Below are positions 23,870 through 31,642 of a stretch of DNA of 44,369 bases, piece by piece. Source of the DNA: Hyphomicrobiales bacterium (GTDB lineage: Bacteria; Pseudomonadota; Alphaproteobacteria; Rhizobiales; Methyloligellaceae); contig JAJFHP010000062.1 of NCBI GenBank assembly GCA_021775555.1, positions 1-44,369 of the forward strand. Reading direction: 5' to 3'. Each line of letters starts with the position of its first letter. The first letter of the stretch is position 1. Below the pieces are notes generated by a model. That model made no database searches. It was not told the DNA's origin and saw only the letters and a list, made by a program, of their open reading frames with translations. A program made the position numbers and the translations under genes.

Positions 23870-23924
23870 CGGTTTCTTTGTGAGCAGGATACTGGCCCGC
23901 CGCGCGTTAAGGTTTGCTTAAGTC

Positions 23925-24791
23925 CTACAGCCCCGCCATGCGCCTTATGTCCGCGCGGCTCGCGCCCGCGGCGCGCAGGCTGGCAAGAGATTTGTCCTTG
24001 TGGCTTTTGGAGAGTTTGCGCCCCGTTTCATCCCTCAGCAGGTCGTGATGGTGATAAAGCGGTTCCGGCAAGCCAAGAAGCACCTGGAGCAGCCTGTGGA
24101 TGCCCGATGCCGCAAAAAGATCCTGACCCCGCGTAACGTGGGTAATACCCTGAAGGGCATCGTCGGTGACGACGGCGAGATGATAGCTGGTCGGCACATC
24201 CTTACGGGCGATCATCGCATCACCCCAGCGCTCAGGCTCGGCGGAAATGGTTTGAACATCACCACTGTTGGGGTTGAGTTCGCGGAAGGTGAGTGGCCCT
24301 GGAAACATAGAACTGGCGGTATTAATCGCCCTGTCCATATCCAGTCTCAGGGCGAAAGGCTCTCCAGCATTTTTGCGGGTGTTTGCCTCGGCGGTGGTAA
24401 GTCCCTTGTGCAGGCCGGGATAAAGCGGCGCGCCGTCGGGGTCGGTTTGCCCCGCAACTGCATGAGCCGCGATGTCTTTACGTGATGCAAAGCAGGGATA
24501 GAGCAGATCCATCTCTTCAAGTTTTACGAGGGACCGGGTGTAAGTTTCAAAATGCTCCGACTGGCGGCGCACCGGCTCTTCCCAGGTGATACCCAGCCAT
24601 GCCAGGTCATCCAGCATCTGCGATTCCAGTTCGGGACGGCAACGCTCAAGATCAATGTCCTCAATGCGCAGCAGAAACCGTCCGCCCAGTTTTTGCGACA
24701 TCTCATATGTGACCAGTGCTGAGAGCGCATGGCCCAGATGCAGGGCGCCATTTGGGCTCGGCGCAAATCGTAAGACGGACGTGTTTGTCAT
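23925..24791 (-). CDS. gluQ: Glutamyl-Q tRNA(Asp) synthetase
   Basis: A truncated paralogue of glutamyl-tRNA synthetase that attaches glutamate to queuosine at position 34 of tRNA-Asp. At 288 residues it has the catalytic core only and no anticodon-binding domain, as expected. The HIGH motif appears as APSPNGALHLGHA at the N-terminus, RFLLRIEDIDLERCRPE follows, and the KMSKS motif appears as GRKLSKSHKD near the C-terminus. The AAGASRADIRRMAGL ending is typical. It is a single gene with no tRNA-modification neighbours. Confidence 0.92.
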   Translation of the reverse strand: MTNTSVLRFAPSPNGALHLGHALSALVTYEMSQKLGGRFLLRIEDIDLERCRPELESQMLDDLAWLGITWEEPVRRQSEHFETYTRSLVKLEEMDLLYPCFASRKDIAAHAVAGQTDPDGAPLYPGLHKGLTTAEANTRKNAGEPFALRLDMDRAINTASSMFPGPLTFRELNPNSGDVQTISAEPERWGDAMIARKDVPTSYHLAVVTDDALQGITHVTRGQDLFAASGIHRLLQVLLGLPEPLYHHHDLLRDETGRKLSKSHKDKSLASLRAAGASRADIRRMAGL

Positions 24792-24854
24792 TGCCGTTTG
24801 TTATTAGTCACGCAAACTGATTTTGGGAATGGCCCGTTGCCCTTCAGGACAGGA

Positions 24855-25493
24855 CTAACTGGCTGCCTTTTTGTTCCCTTCCCCTTTCTGGATGCGCAAA
24901 CTTGCATAGCGAAGCGTCATGATGACAAGGGCCAACGTGAATGCATGCCCGCTCGCTTCCAGGGTTTCTTCTACATTGTCATGCCACAGTAAATAGTCGG
25001 GCAAGGAGCGGAAGACGTGCCTGTCGAACAGCTTGGAGACGAAATACGTCCACAGGGCAAGTGGCAACAGGGTGCCGATTGCGCGCTGGGAAAGGAACTC
25101 CTTGAGTTCATCGCGCTTGTAGGAGGCCATGACCGCCAACACGAAGACCGTGATATAAAGTCCCCTGCCGGTGCCATAAAAATGCAGCTCACGCATGAAC
25201 AGCGCCCACACCAGGCAGGCCAGCATGAGGGTGAACAATTCACGTGTCCAACGATGCACGAACAAAACCAGTATCGCCGTCAAGCCGATAATCGTTGGTG
25301 CGATGATCTCCATGACGGGCTTTTCAGTCATCCACCCGACGGGTGACTGCCGTATCAGCAGAATGACGATGCACAGGAGAAACGGAAGCGGCCAGACCCA
25401 GTAGGGGGTGTTGAGAAGAGCTATTTTTGCGGACTCAAAATGATGGCTAATCGTGCCTGCGATGTCGAATTTTTTTGTGGAAGCGTCGGCCAT
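24855..25493 (-). CDS. Polytopic membrane protein of unknown function
   Basis: A 212-residue protein with an N-terminal cytosolic stretch (1-28) and about six hydrophobic segments: PLPFLLCIVILLI, IIAPTIIGLTAILVLFVH, LFTLMLACLVWALF, LYITVFVLAVMASY, GTLLPLALWTYFVSKLF and FTLALVIMTLRYASL. HFYGTGRGLY and SLPDYLLWHDNVEETLE are distinctive loops. I do not recognise a characterised family. It precedes gluQ on the same strand with 63 bases between and could be cotranscribed with it. Confidence 0.75.
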   Translation of the reverse strand: MADASTKKFDIAGTISHHFESAKIALLNTPYWVWPLPFLLCIVILLIRQSPVGWMTEKPVMEIIAPTIIGLTAILVLFVHRWTRELFTLMLACLVWALFMRELHFYGTGRGLYITVFVLAVMASYKRDELKEFLSQRAIGTLLPLALWTYFVSKLFDRHVFRSLPDYLLWHDNVEETLEASGHAFTLALVIMTLRYASLRIQKGEGNKKAAS

Positions 25494-25597
25494 TGTTACT
25501 CTTACTCACTGCTGATTACATGCGGCGCATGTTAGAGCATATTCAGGCTGTGCATGTGTGAAGTATTTTCAGGCGGTCCCGGGTGTCGAAGGTGTAA

Positions 25598-26248
25598 ATG
25601 CCCCGCATTATTGAAACTGAAGAAGACATTGCCGAGGGGGCGAAAGCACTCGCGGACGCGTGCGAGCACATGGCGGGGGTCTATGCCGTAACAGGCCCAC
25701 CGCCCCTGCGCCGCCGCCCGTCGGGCTTTGAAGGCCTGGCGCGGATTATCACCGGACAGCAATTGTCGGTTGCCAGCGCGGGCGCAATCTGGGGGCGGGC
25801 CGCAAATACTGTGAAGCCGATGGAGCCTGATCGCTGGCTGCGCAAACGCGCGACAACTTTGCGCAAATGCGGCCTGTCAGCCAGTAAGGTTGCCACCATA
25901 AATACCATCGCCGAGGCCATTGCCAATGATGCGCTCGACCTGGCGGCTCTTGCCGATGCCGACGAGGATACCATCAAGACGCAACTGACCGCGCTGAAGG
26001 GCGTGGGGCCCTGGACGGCGGATATCTACATCATGTTTTGCCTCGGCCGGGCCGATGGATGGGCGCCAGGCGACCTTGCGCTGCGATATGCGGTGCAGGA
26101 TGCAACGGGCGCAGAAGACATGCCGAGCTTTTCTGAGATGGAAGACATCGCGGAAATCTGGCGGCCCTGGCGTGGCGTTGCCGCACGAATGTTGTGGGCC
26201 TATTACGCTGTGCAACGGACACTGAAGGACGCCCAGCCGGTTGGCTGA
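25598..26248 (+). CDS. DNA-3-methyladenine glycosylase II (AlkA-like HhH-GPD protein)
   Basis: A 216-residue DNA repair glycosylase that removes alkylated bases. ITGQQLSVASAGAIWGR (51-67) begins the HhH-GPD fold. The helix-hairpin-helix is LKGVGPWTADIYIMFCL (133-149), and the catalytic Asp159 lies in WAPGDLALRYA. The N-terminal TBP-like domain of E. coli AlkA is absent, as in many short alpha- and actinobacterial members. GAAGG precedes ATG 25598. No ada or alkB genes are nearby. Confidence 0.88.
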   Translation: MPRIIETEEDIAEGAKALADACEHMAGVYAVTGPPPLRRRPSGFEGLARIITGQQLSVASAGAIWGRAANTVKPMEPDRWLRKRATTLRKCGLSASKVATINTIAEAIANDALDLAALADADEDTIKTQLTALKGVGPWTADIYIMFCLGRADGWAPGDLALRYAVQDATGAEDMPSFSEMEDIAEIWRPWRGVAARMLWAYYAVQRTLKDAQPVG

Positions 26249-26413
26249 CCCAACTATCAGTATCCAACGTCGGATGCTTCTTTTTTGAACTTCACATCCG
26301 TTGTCGGCCAGCAATACTCTGTTTACTAAGTATGAATTTGTCACATGGACTTAGCAAACCCCTAATATCAGCCGTTTATTCTGGCTGATGAATGTTTTTA
26401 GGGGGTGGGCCAT

Positions 26414-28228
26414 ATGCCTTGTTGGCAGGAAAATAACTGCATGCGTCACGGTTTGCTGATCATCGCTGCAACCTGTGTCATGATTATTTTTGCCTACGGC
26501 TTGATTGAGAGCGTGTTGGCCCAGAGCATCAAAATTGAAGTGATATTGATCTTTGTGATGATTTTGCCTGCTCTGTGTTTACCAGCACTGGCCTTCTCCA
26601 GTCACACAAAGGAAAAAAGGCGCTCCGATGCAATTATCGAGATCCAGAACCGGCATCTGAATGAGGTGCTGGACAACATGGCCCAGGGGCTGTGTATGTT
26701 CGATGGGGAAAAGCGCCTTATCGTATGTAACAAGCGATACGCCGATTTGTATGGACTATCACCTGAGTTGGTGCAGCCCGGGACAAGTTTCCATCAGATC
26801 CTCGAATATCGTGTCGCGAGTGGTGTTATCTCTGGCGAAGATCCTGAACTTTATATTCAGTCACGCCATGAAGATGTTTCCGAGAATGTTCAATCCACCA
26901 AAATACAAAAACTGAGTGATGGGCGGTATGTGTCGATAGCACATACTCCAATGGCAGATGGTGGATGGGTTGCCACGCATGAGGATATTACCGAGCAGAA
27001 AAAGGCTGAAACGGCACTTATGGAAAGTGAAGCCAGGTTCCGTGCCGTTTTCGACAATTCACCTTTTTGTCAGAACCTGAAGGATACCGAAGGCCGCTAC
27101 CTGTTCGCAAACAAGCGATATGAGGAATGGTGGGGCTATGAATTCGAAAAAGTGGAGGGCAAGAAAGCAGAGGAGGTTTGTGGAACATCTCTAAACACGG
27201 AAGTAATGGCAGCGTCCGAGAATGTTGTGATGGAGACCGGCGAGACATATGATCGCGAAATATCTGTCAAGCGCCCCCGGGACGGTGAAATGCGCGACAG
27301 GTGGCTGATCAAGTTTCCCGTAAAATCACCTGATGGCAAGGTTTTGGGCCTGGGAACCTTTGCGGTTGATATTACCGAACGCAAGCGGGCTGAAGAAGAG
27401 CTCATACGCCACCGCGACCACTTGCAGGAGCTAGTAAATGAGGCGACCAAGGATATGAAAGCCAAGGCGCTGGAACTTGAATCCGCGCTCAAAAAGGAAA
27501 TGGAACTCAATGAACTGCAACGCCAGTTTGTGACCATGGCGAGCCATGAATTCCGGACTCCTTTGGCCATTATCGATACTACGGCGCAGCGAATAAAGAG
27601 CCGGGCGGATAAAGACCAGCTCTCATGTGAAGACGCAAGCAGCAGGGTTGAGAAAATCAGGGGTGCGGTCAGACGCATGACGCGTCTCATGGAGAGTACA
27701 CTGACCGCGGCTCGAATGGAGGAAGGAAAGATCTCAGTCGAGATCATGTCCTGCAATATCGCACAGGTCATAGGCGAGGTCTGTGCCCGCCAGCAGGAAA
27801 TCGAGACGACCCACACAATCACATGTGATCTGGGTGACCTTCCTGCCACCATTCAGGCAGACGAGGGTTCACTTGAGCAGGTACTCAGTAACTTGCTCTC
27901 GAATGCGGTGAAATACTCACCTGGTGCTCCACAAATCAAAGTGGGTGCCTGCACCAAAGGCAACGATATCCTCATCTGCGTGCGCGACCATGGTCTTGGC
28001 ATAGACGAGGAAGACCTTCCCAGAATCGGAGAGCGCTTTTTCCGCGCCAAATCCTCAACAGGTATCACCGGTACGGGCATTGGCCTCAATCTGGTGAATA
28101 AACTTGTCGAAATGCATGGCGGAAAGCTCTGGATTGAGAGCAAGAAAGGTGAAGGGAGCAGCTTCACTATTTCATTACCCATATCCGGCCCTGTAGAGTC
28201 TGGAAATGTTGAAGAGCGAGTGGCCTAG
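26414..28228 (+). CDS. PAS-domain membrane histidine kinase
   Basis: A 604-residue sensor kinase. Two N-terminal transmembrane helices (about 12-30 and 38-60) have almost no periplasmic loop. They are followed by a PAS domain (LDNMAQGLCMFDGEKRLIVC), a second PAS domain (RFRAVFDNSPFCQNLKDTEG) with its C-terminal motif, a coiled coil, HisKA with His378 in MASHEFRTPLAI, and HATPase_c (LSNAVKYSPG, DHGLGI, GTGIGLNLV). Sensing is therefore probably intracellular. ATG 26414 follows AGGGGGT; an in-frame GTG at 26405 is less likely. The response regulator and CHASE kinase genes follow on the same strand. Confidence 0.9.
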   Translation: MPCWQENNCMRHGLLIIAATCVMIIFAYGLIESVLAQSIKIEVILIFVMILPALCLPALAFSSHTKEKRRSDAIIEIQNRHLNEVLDNMAQGLCMFDGEKRLIVCNKRYADLYGLSPELVQPGTSFHQILEYRVASGVISGEDPELYIQSRHEDVSENVQSTKIQKLSDGRYVSIAHTPMADGGWVATHEDITEQKKAETALMESEARFRAVFDNSPFCQNLKDTEGRYLFANKRYEEWWGYEFEKVEGKKAEEVCGTSLNTEVMAASENVVMETGETYDREISVKRPRDGEMRDRWLIKFPVKSPDGKVLGLGTFAVDITERKRAEEELIRHRDHLQELVNEATKDMKAKALELESALKKEMELNELQRQFVTMASHEFRTPLAIIDTTAQRIKSRADKDQLSCEDASSRVEKIRGAVRRMTRLMESTLTAARMEEGKISVEIMSCNIAQVIGEVCARQQEIETTHTITCDLGDLPATIQADEGSLEQVLSNLLSNAVKYSPGAPQIKVGACTKGNDILICVRDHGLGIDEEDLPRIGERFFRAKSSTGITGTGIGLNLVNKLVEMHGGKLWIESKKGEGSSFTISLPISGPVESGNVEERVA

Positions 28229-28479
28229 GCCAGCAGCCCGTTACATGTATTTGCATTTTTGATTAGGTTCTGGGTGCTCAGAGGGATGCTTGGCCGGTGA
28301 GAATTTTCGGTTGGAAAGCTCCACTGATTTTTCGTGCCCGCAAAGAAATGCTTAACGCGTGCTAAACGGTAATAATTCAATTGATTATCAAATTTTAAAA
28401 TCCTCTCAACTATTCTCGCCCAGGTTGAATACAACATTGAATCAATCGGTGGTTGTTCAAGGACAGGCAGGGGTGTGAG

Positions 28480-28905
28480 ATGTCCAATCTTTTAGAATCA
28501 ACGCTAGTCATGGTCGATGACAATATCGACGAGATTTTTTTGACGCGCCGGCAAGTCCGTAAGGACGGCATCATCAATCGCTTCATTTCCGAGAAGAAGC
28601 CCGAGAAGCTCATCGAAACGCTTGATGAGCTAATTGGGACGGGTATTGAAAAGTCCAGCTTTCTCATCTTGCTGGATATCAATATGCCACGTAGTGATGG
28701 CTTCGAGACGCTCAAGAAAATCCGTGCTCATCCTGAATACAAGGATATTCCAGTGGTTATGTTGTCTGCATCAGATGACGAGGCAGATATGTTTGAATCC
28801 TTCGAACTTGGAAGCGATGGATACATCGTCAAGCCTTTCTCGGCGGACGAATTTTTCGCCGCGGTAGAAAATATCCCCAGAATCAAGAAACAATTGATCC
28901 AGTAA
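28480..28905 (+). CDS. Single-domain response regulator (Rcp1-like receiver)
   Basis: A 141-residue stand-alone receiver. The acidic pair is Asp13/Asp14 in VMVDDN, the phospho-acceptor is Asp66 in LLDINMPRSDG, the switch Ser is Ser97 in MLSASDD and the conserved lysine is Lys118 in IVKPF. The loop between beta-2 and the phospho-site strand is long (FISEKKPEKLIETLDELIG), as in receivers that work with phytochrome- or CHASE-type kinases. AGGGGTGTGAG precedes the start. There is no output domain, so it acts by protein contact or in a phosphorelay. It sits between two histidine kinases on the same strand, its most likely partners. Confidence 0.9.
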   Translation: MSNLLESTLVMVDDNIDEIFLTRRQVRKDGIINRFISEKKPEKLIETLDELIGTGIEKSSFLILLDINMPRSDGFETLKKIRAHPEYKDIPVVMLSASDDEADMFESFELGSDGYIVKPFSADEFFAAVENIPRIKKQLIQ

Positions 28906-29035
28906 CCGGTTTCTCCCTGAGCTCGTTGCAGCAGGTGGCTGGGATCGCAAGCCCGGTCGCCTGCCGCGACACCGGGTGAAGTCAGAAACACTGACAAATG
29001 ATTTTGGGTTACACCGGAAGTGTGGGAGTTATTCC

Positions 29036-30958
29036 ATGAGCACGGAAGTGATTTCGGACAATGCCGGAACAAAGTTATCCAATCCGGCTCCAGGGGCGCG
29101 GTGGTCCTTCGCTGACCTGCATGGCTCGTCACTGGCCTGGGTCATCCTGGGCCTGTCTGCACTCATTACTCTTGCCGCCTGGAGGATCTCATATGATTCT
29201 GTACAACAGGCTTCTGAAACACGCTTTTCCTTCAAAACCCAGGATATCAGTTCTGCGATCAGTGAACGCATGGAGGAGCAGGAAGCCGCGCTCTGGGGTG
29301 GCGTTGGGTTATTCAACGCATCTGCGAACGTAACCCGGATTGAATGGGCCAACTACGTAAAGTCATTGCGCCTGGAAAAATATCTTCCGGGGCTGCAAGG
29401 GTATGGCTACTCGGAAATTGTACGCGCCGGTGACAGGACAGATCATGTGAATCGCATACGGGCAGAAGGTTTCCCCGAATTTGATATCCGACCGGCAGGT
29501 AACCGCGAGCTCTACAGCTCGATCATCTATCTGGAGCCATTTCGTGATCGCAATCTTCGCGCCTTCGGTTATGACATGTTTTCGGAACCGACGCGCCGCG
29601 CGGCAATGGAGAGAGCACGAGATACAGGTGAGGCAGCAGTCTCCGGCATGGTCACGCTGGTGCAGGAAACTGAAAGTGACATTCAACGCGGTTTCCTGAT
29701 GTATCTGCCTGTCTACCGGAAAGGCTCGCCCGTCAGCACGCTCAAAGAGCGCCGCGCCGCGCTGCAGGGTTTCGTCTACAGCCCTTTTCGCATCAAGGAC
29801 CTGACACGAGGGATACTGGGCAGGGAAGACGCCGAGATCGATTTCAGAATTTATGACGGCGCTTTCAAGACTCCCGACCGGGTGTTGTATGACAGCGCGG
29901 AAAATGATGCGTCTTACACGGATGAAGGCAACAGCCTGTTTACAACCACGGTATCTTTGAGAATTGGCGGACATCCATGGACATTAACGTTCAGATCCAG
30001 GCCAGGTTTTATCTCTGCGGGCGATAAAAAACAGCCTATGTACATTGCGATGGGCGGGATACTGATCGACATCCTGCTCTTTCTCACCATTTCATCTCTT
30101 ACGCATCAACGCCGTCGCGCACTCATAATAGCCGAACGCATGACCGGTGAATTACGGCAGGCCAAGAACGAAGCGGAAGAGGCGGCCCAAAATGAAGTCA
30201 TTCTGAGAACAAGAACACAGGTATCCAATGCCAAGCTGAAGGTCGCCAATGACGGACTGCTAAATTTTACGTCCATCGTGGCGCATGACCTGAGATCTCC
30301 CCTCAAGAGGATAGAGTCCTTCATCGGCATTCTGCGCGATGAATACCAATCGGCCTTTGACGATGAGGGCAAGGACATCCTTACGCGGATTGACCGCGGT
30401 TCGTCCCGTATGAGGCTGATGCTTGATTCGCTGCACAATTACGCGAAATACAGCGACGTCTCAATAAAAGGAAAGACTGCAAGTATTGCAAAAATTACTG
30501 AGAATGCGATTGAGACTCTCGGTATGGAGACAGGAAACGCCAGGATCGAAACCGATATTGGGGAAGATTGTCATGTTAGAGGCGATGCTCTTCTTCTTGA
30601 GCATGTTCTGCAGAATCTGATCAGCAATTCCATCAAGTTTCGCGGCGACAACCGTCCTGATATTTTCATCGTCGCCAGGATCCGGGAAAACGGAGTTGTC
30701 GAGTTGGCGGTATCTGATAGCGGCATCGGGATCGAACCCGAATATGCAACCAAGGTGTTCGACATGTTTGCCAGGCTTCACAATGAAGATGAGTTCGAGG
30801 GAACAGGAATCGGTCTTGCTGTTTGCAAAAAAATTGTTGTCGACCATGGTGGCGATATCTATGTCGACACAAACTGGACCAGGGGGACGCGAATTGTTCT
30901 CACATTCCAGCTCGCCACCGAGGAAGAAGTGAAACGCTCGGAATCCCTTGCTGCCTGA
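29036..30958 (+). CDS. CHASE-domain sensor histidine kinase
   Basis: A 640-residue membrane kinase. TM1 is at about 32-52, then a periplasmic CHASE domain (about 85-290; LEKYLPGLQGYGYSEIV, YSSIIYLEPFRDRNLRAFGY then DMFSEPTRRAAMERA are CHASE signatures). TM2 is at about 335-357. A coiled coil, HisKA with His417 in IVAHDLRSPLKRI, and HATPase_c (LQNLISNSIKFRG, DSGIGI, GTGIGLAVC) follow. CHASE domains bind small extracellular ligands such as cytokinin-like or other low-mass compounds; the bacterial ligand is unknown. The ATG at 29036 follows GGGAG; an in-frame GTG lies 20 codons upstream. It forms a signalling group with the preceding kinase and receiver. Confidence 0.92.
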   Translation: MSTEVISDNAGTKLSNPAPGARWSFADLHGSSLAWVILGLSALITLAAWRISYDSVQQASETRFSFKTQDISSAISERMEEQEAALWGGVGLFNASANVTRIEWANYVKSLRLEKYLPGLQGYGYSEIVRAGDRTDHVNRIRAEGFPEFDIRPAGNRELYSSIIYLEPFRDRNLRAFGYDMFSEPTRRAAMERARDTGEAAVSGMVTLVQETESDIQRGFLMYLPVYRKGSPVSTLKERRAALQGFVYSPFRIKDLTRGILGREDAEIDFRIYDGAFKTPDRVLYDSAENDASYTDEGNSLFTTTVSLRIGGHPWTLTFRSRPGFISAGDKKQPMYIAMGGILIDILLFLTISSLTHQRRRALIIAERMTGELRQAKNEAEEAAQNEVILRTRTQVSNAKLKVANDGLLNFTSIVAHDLRSPLKRIESFIGILRDEYQSAFDDEGKDILTRIDRGSSRMRLMLDSLHNYAKYSDVSIKGKTASIAKITENAIETLGMETGNARIETDIGEDCHVRGDALLLEHVLQNLISNSIKFRGDNRPDIFIVARIRENGVVELAVSDSGIGIEPEYATKVFDMFARLHNEDEFEGTGIGLAVCKKIVVDHGGDIYVDTNWTRGTRIVLTFQLATEEEVKRSESLAA

Positions 30959-31040
30959 CTCTCGACAGGCCGTTCGTCTTTTCGCCACCGATGTTGGGAA
31001 CAAGGATGTCCAGCCCGGCTGAATTCCAGAGCGGTCAGGA

Positions 31041-31508
31041 TCAAGTCCGAGAACGGTTTTCTTTGACAGGCTCCATTGAGACATAAGTCGACGTGTTTGC
31101 CACATGTGGCAGCGCCGATATCTGCTCACCCAGGACACGGCGATAGGCCTTGATGTTCTTGGTGCGCACTTTGAGCAGATAATCGAACGGTCCCGCTATC
31201 ATGTGACACTGCTCGACTTCGGCGATCTTTCTGACGGCCTTATTGAACGCTTCAAGTGCTGTTTCCGTGGTGTTCGATAGCTTCACCTCTGTGAAAGCAA
31301 CATGCTTCAGGCCGAGCAGTTCAAAATTCAGCACCGCCCCAAAACCCAATATGAAACCCTGCTCAAGCAAACGTTTCATGCGTACCTGGCATGGGCTTTT
31401 GGAAAGTCCCACACGCTGAGACAATTCCGTAACGGGGAGGCGTCCTTCTTCTGACAAAATACGAAGGATTTGATGGTCAAATCGGTCAAGATGACTGTTA
31501 TTTATCAT
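31041..31508 (-). CDS. putR: Lrp/AsnC-family regulator, probable PutR
   Basis: A 155-residue Lrp-type protein: N-terminal winged helix-turn-helix (LDRFDHQILRILSEEGRLPV ... LSQRVGLSKSPCQVRMKRL) and C-terminal RAM effector domain (CHMIAGPFDYLLKVRTKNI). It is divergent from putA, the arrangement of PutR in Agrobacterium and Rhodobacter, where PutR activates putA in response to proline. The open frame begins at 31571, but the ATG at 31508 gives the usual family N-terminus. The symbol rests on family plus position. Confidence 0.85.
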   Translation of the reverse strand: MINNSHLDRFDHQILRILSEEGRLPVTELSQRVGLSKSPCQVRMKRLLEQGFILGFGAVLNFELLGLKHVAFTEVKLSNTTETALEAFNKAVRKIAEVEQCHMIAGPFDYLLKVRTKNIKAYRRVLGEQISALPHVANTSTYVSMEPVKENRSRT

Positions 31509-31532
31509 AATACAGATATTATGGACCGATAG

Positions 31533-31563
31533 AATATCAAAATATAGGGTAATATCAAATATT
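31533..31563. promoter_or_regulatory. AT-rich direct repeats in the putR-putA intergenic region
   Basis: AATATCAAAATAT (31533-31545) and AATATCAAATATT (31551-31563) form a near-identical repeat with an 18-base period, between the divergent putR and putA starts. Lrp-type proteins bind repeated AT-rich sites on one DNA face, so these are candidate PutR sites. The repeat is seen; the binding is inferred. Confidence 0.5.
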
Positions 31564-31642
31564 TTCCTCAATAAGCGGGAAATAACACCTGCGGAGGTAT
31601 GCTAGGGTATGCAGTGACAGCATTTGCCCAGAGGCCACGCCG

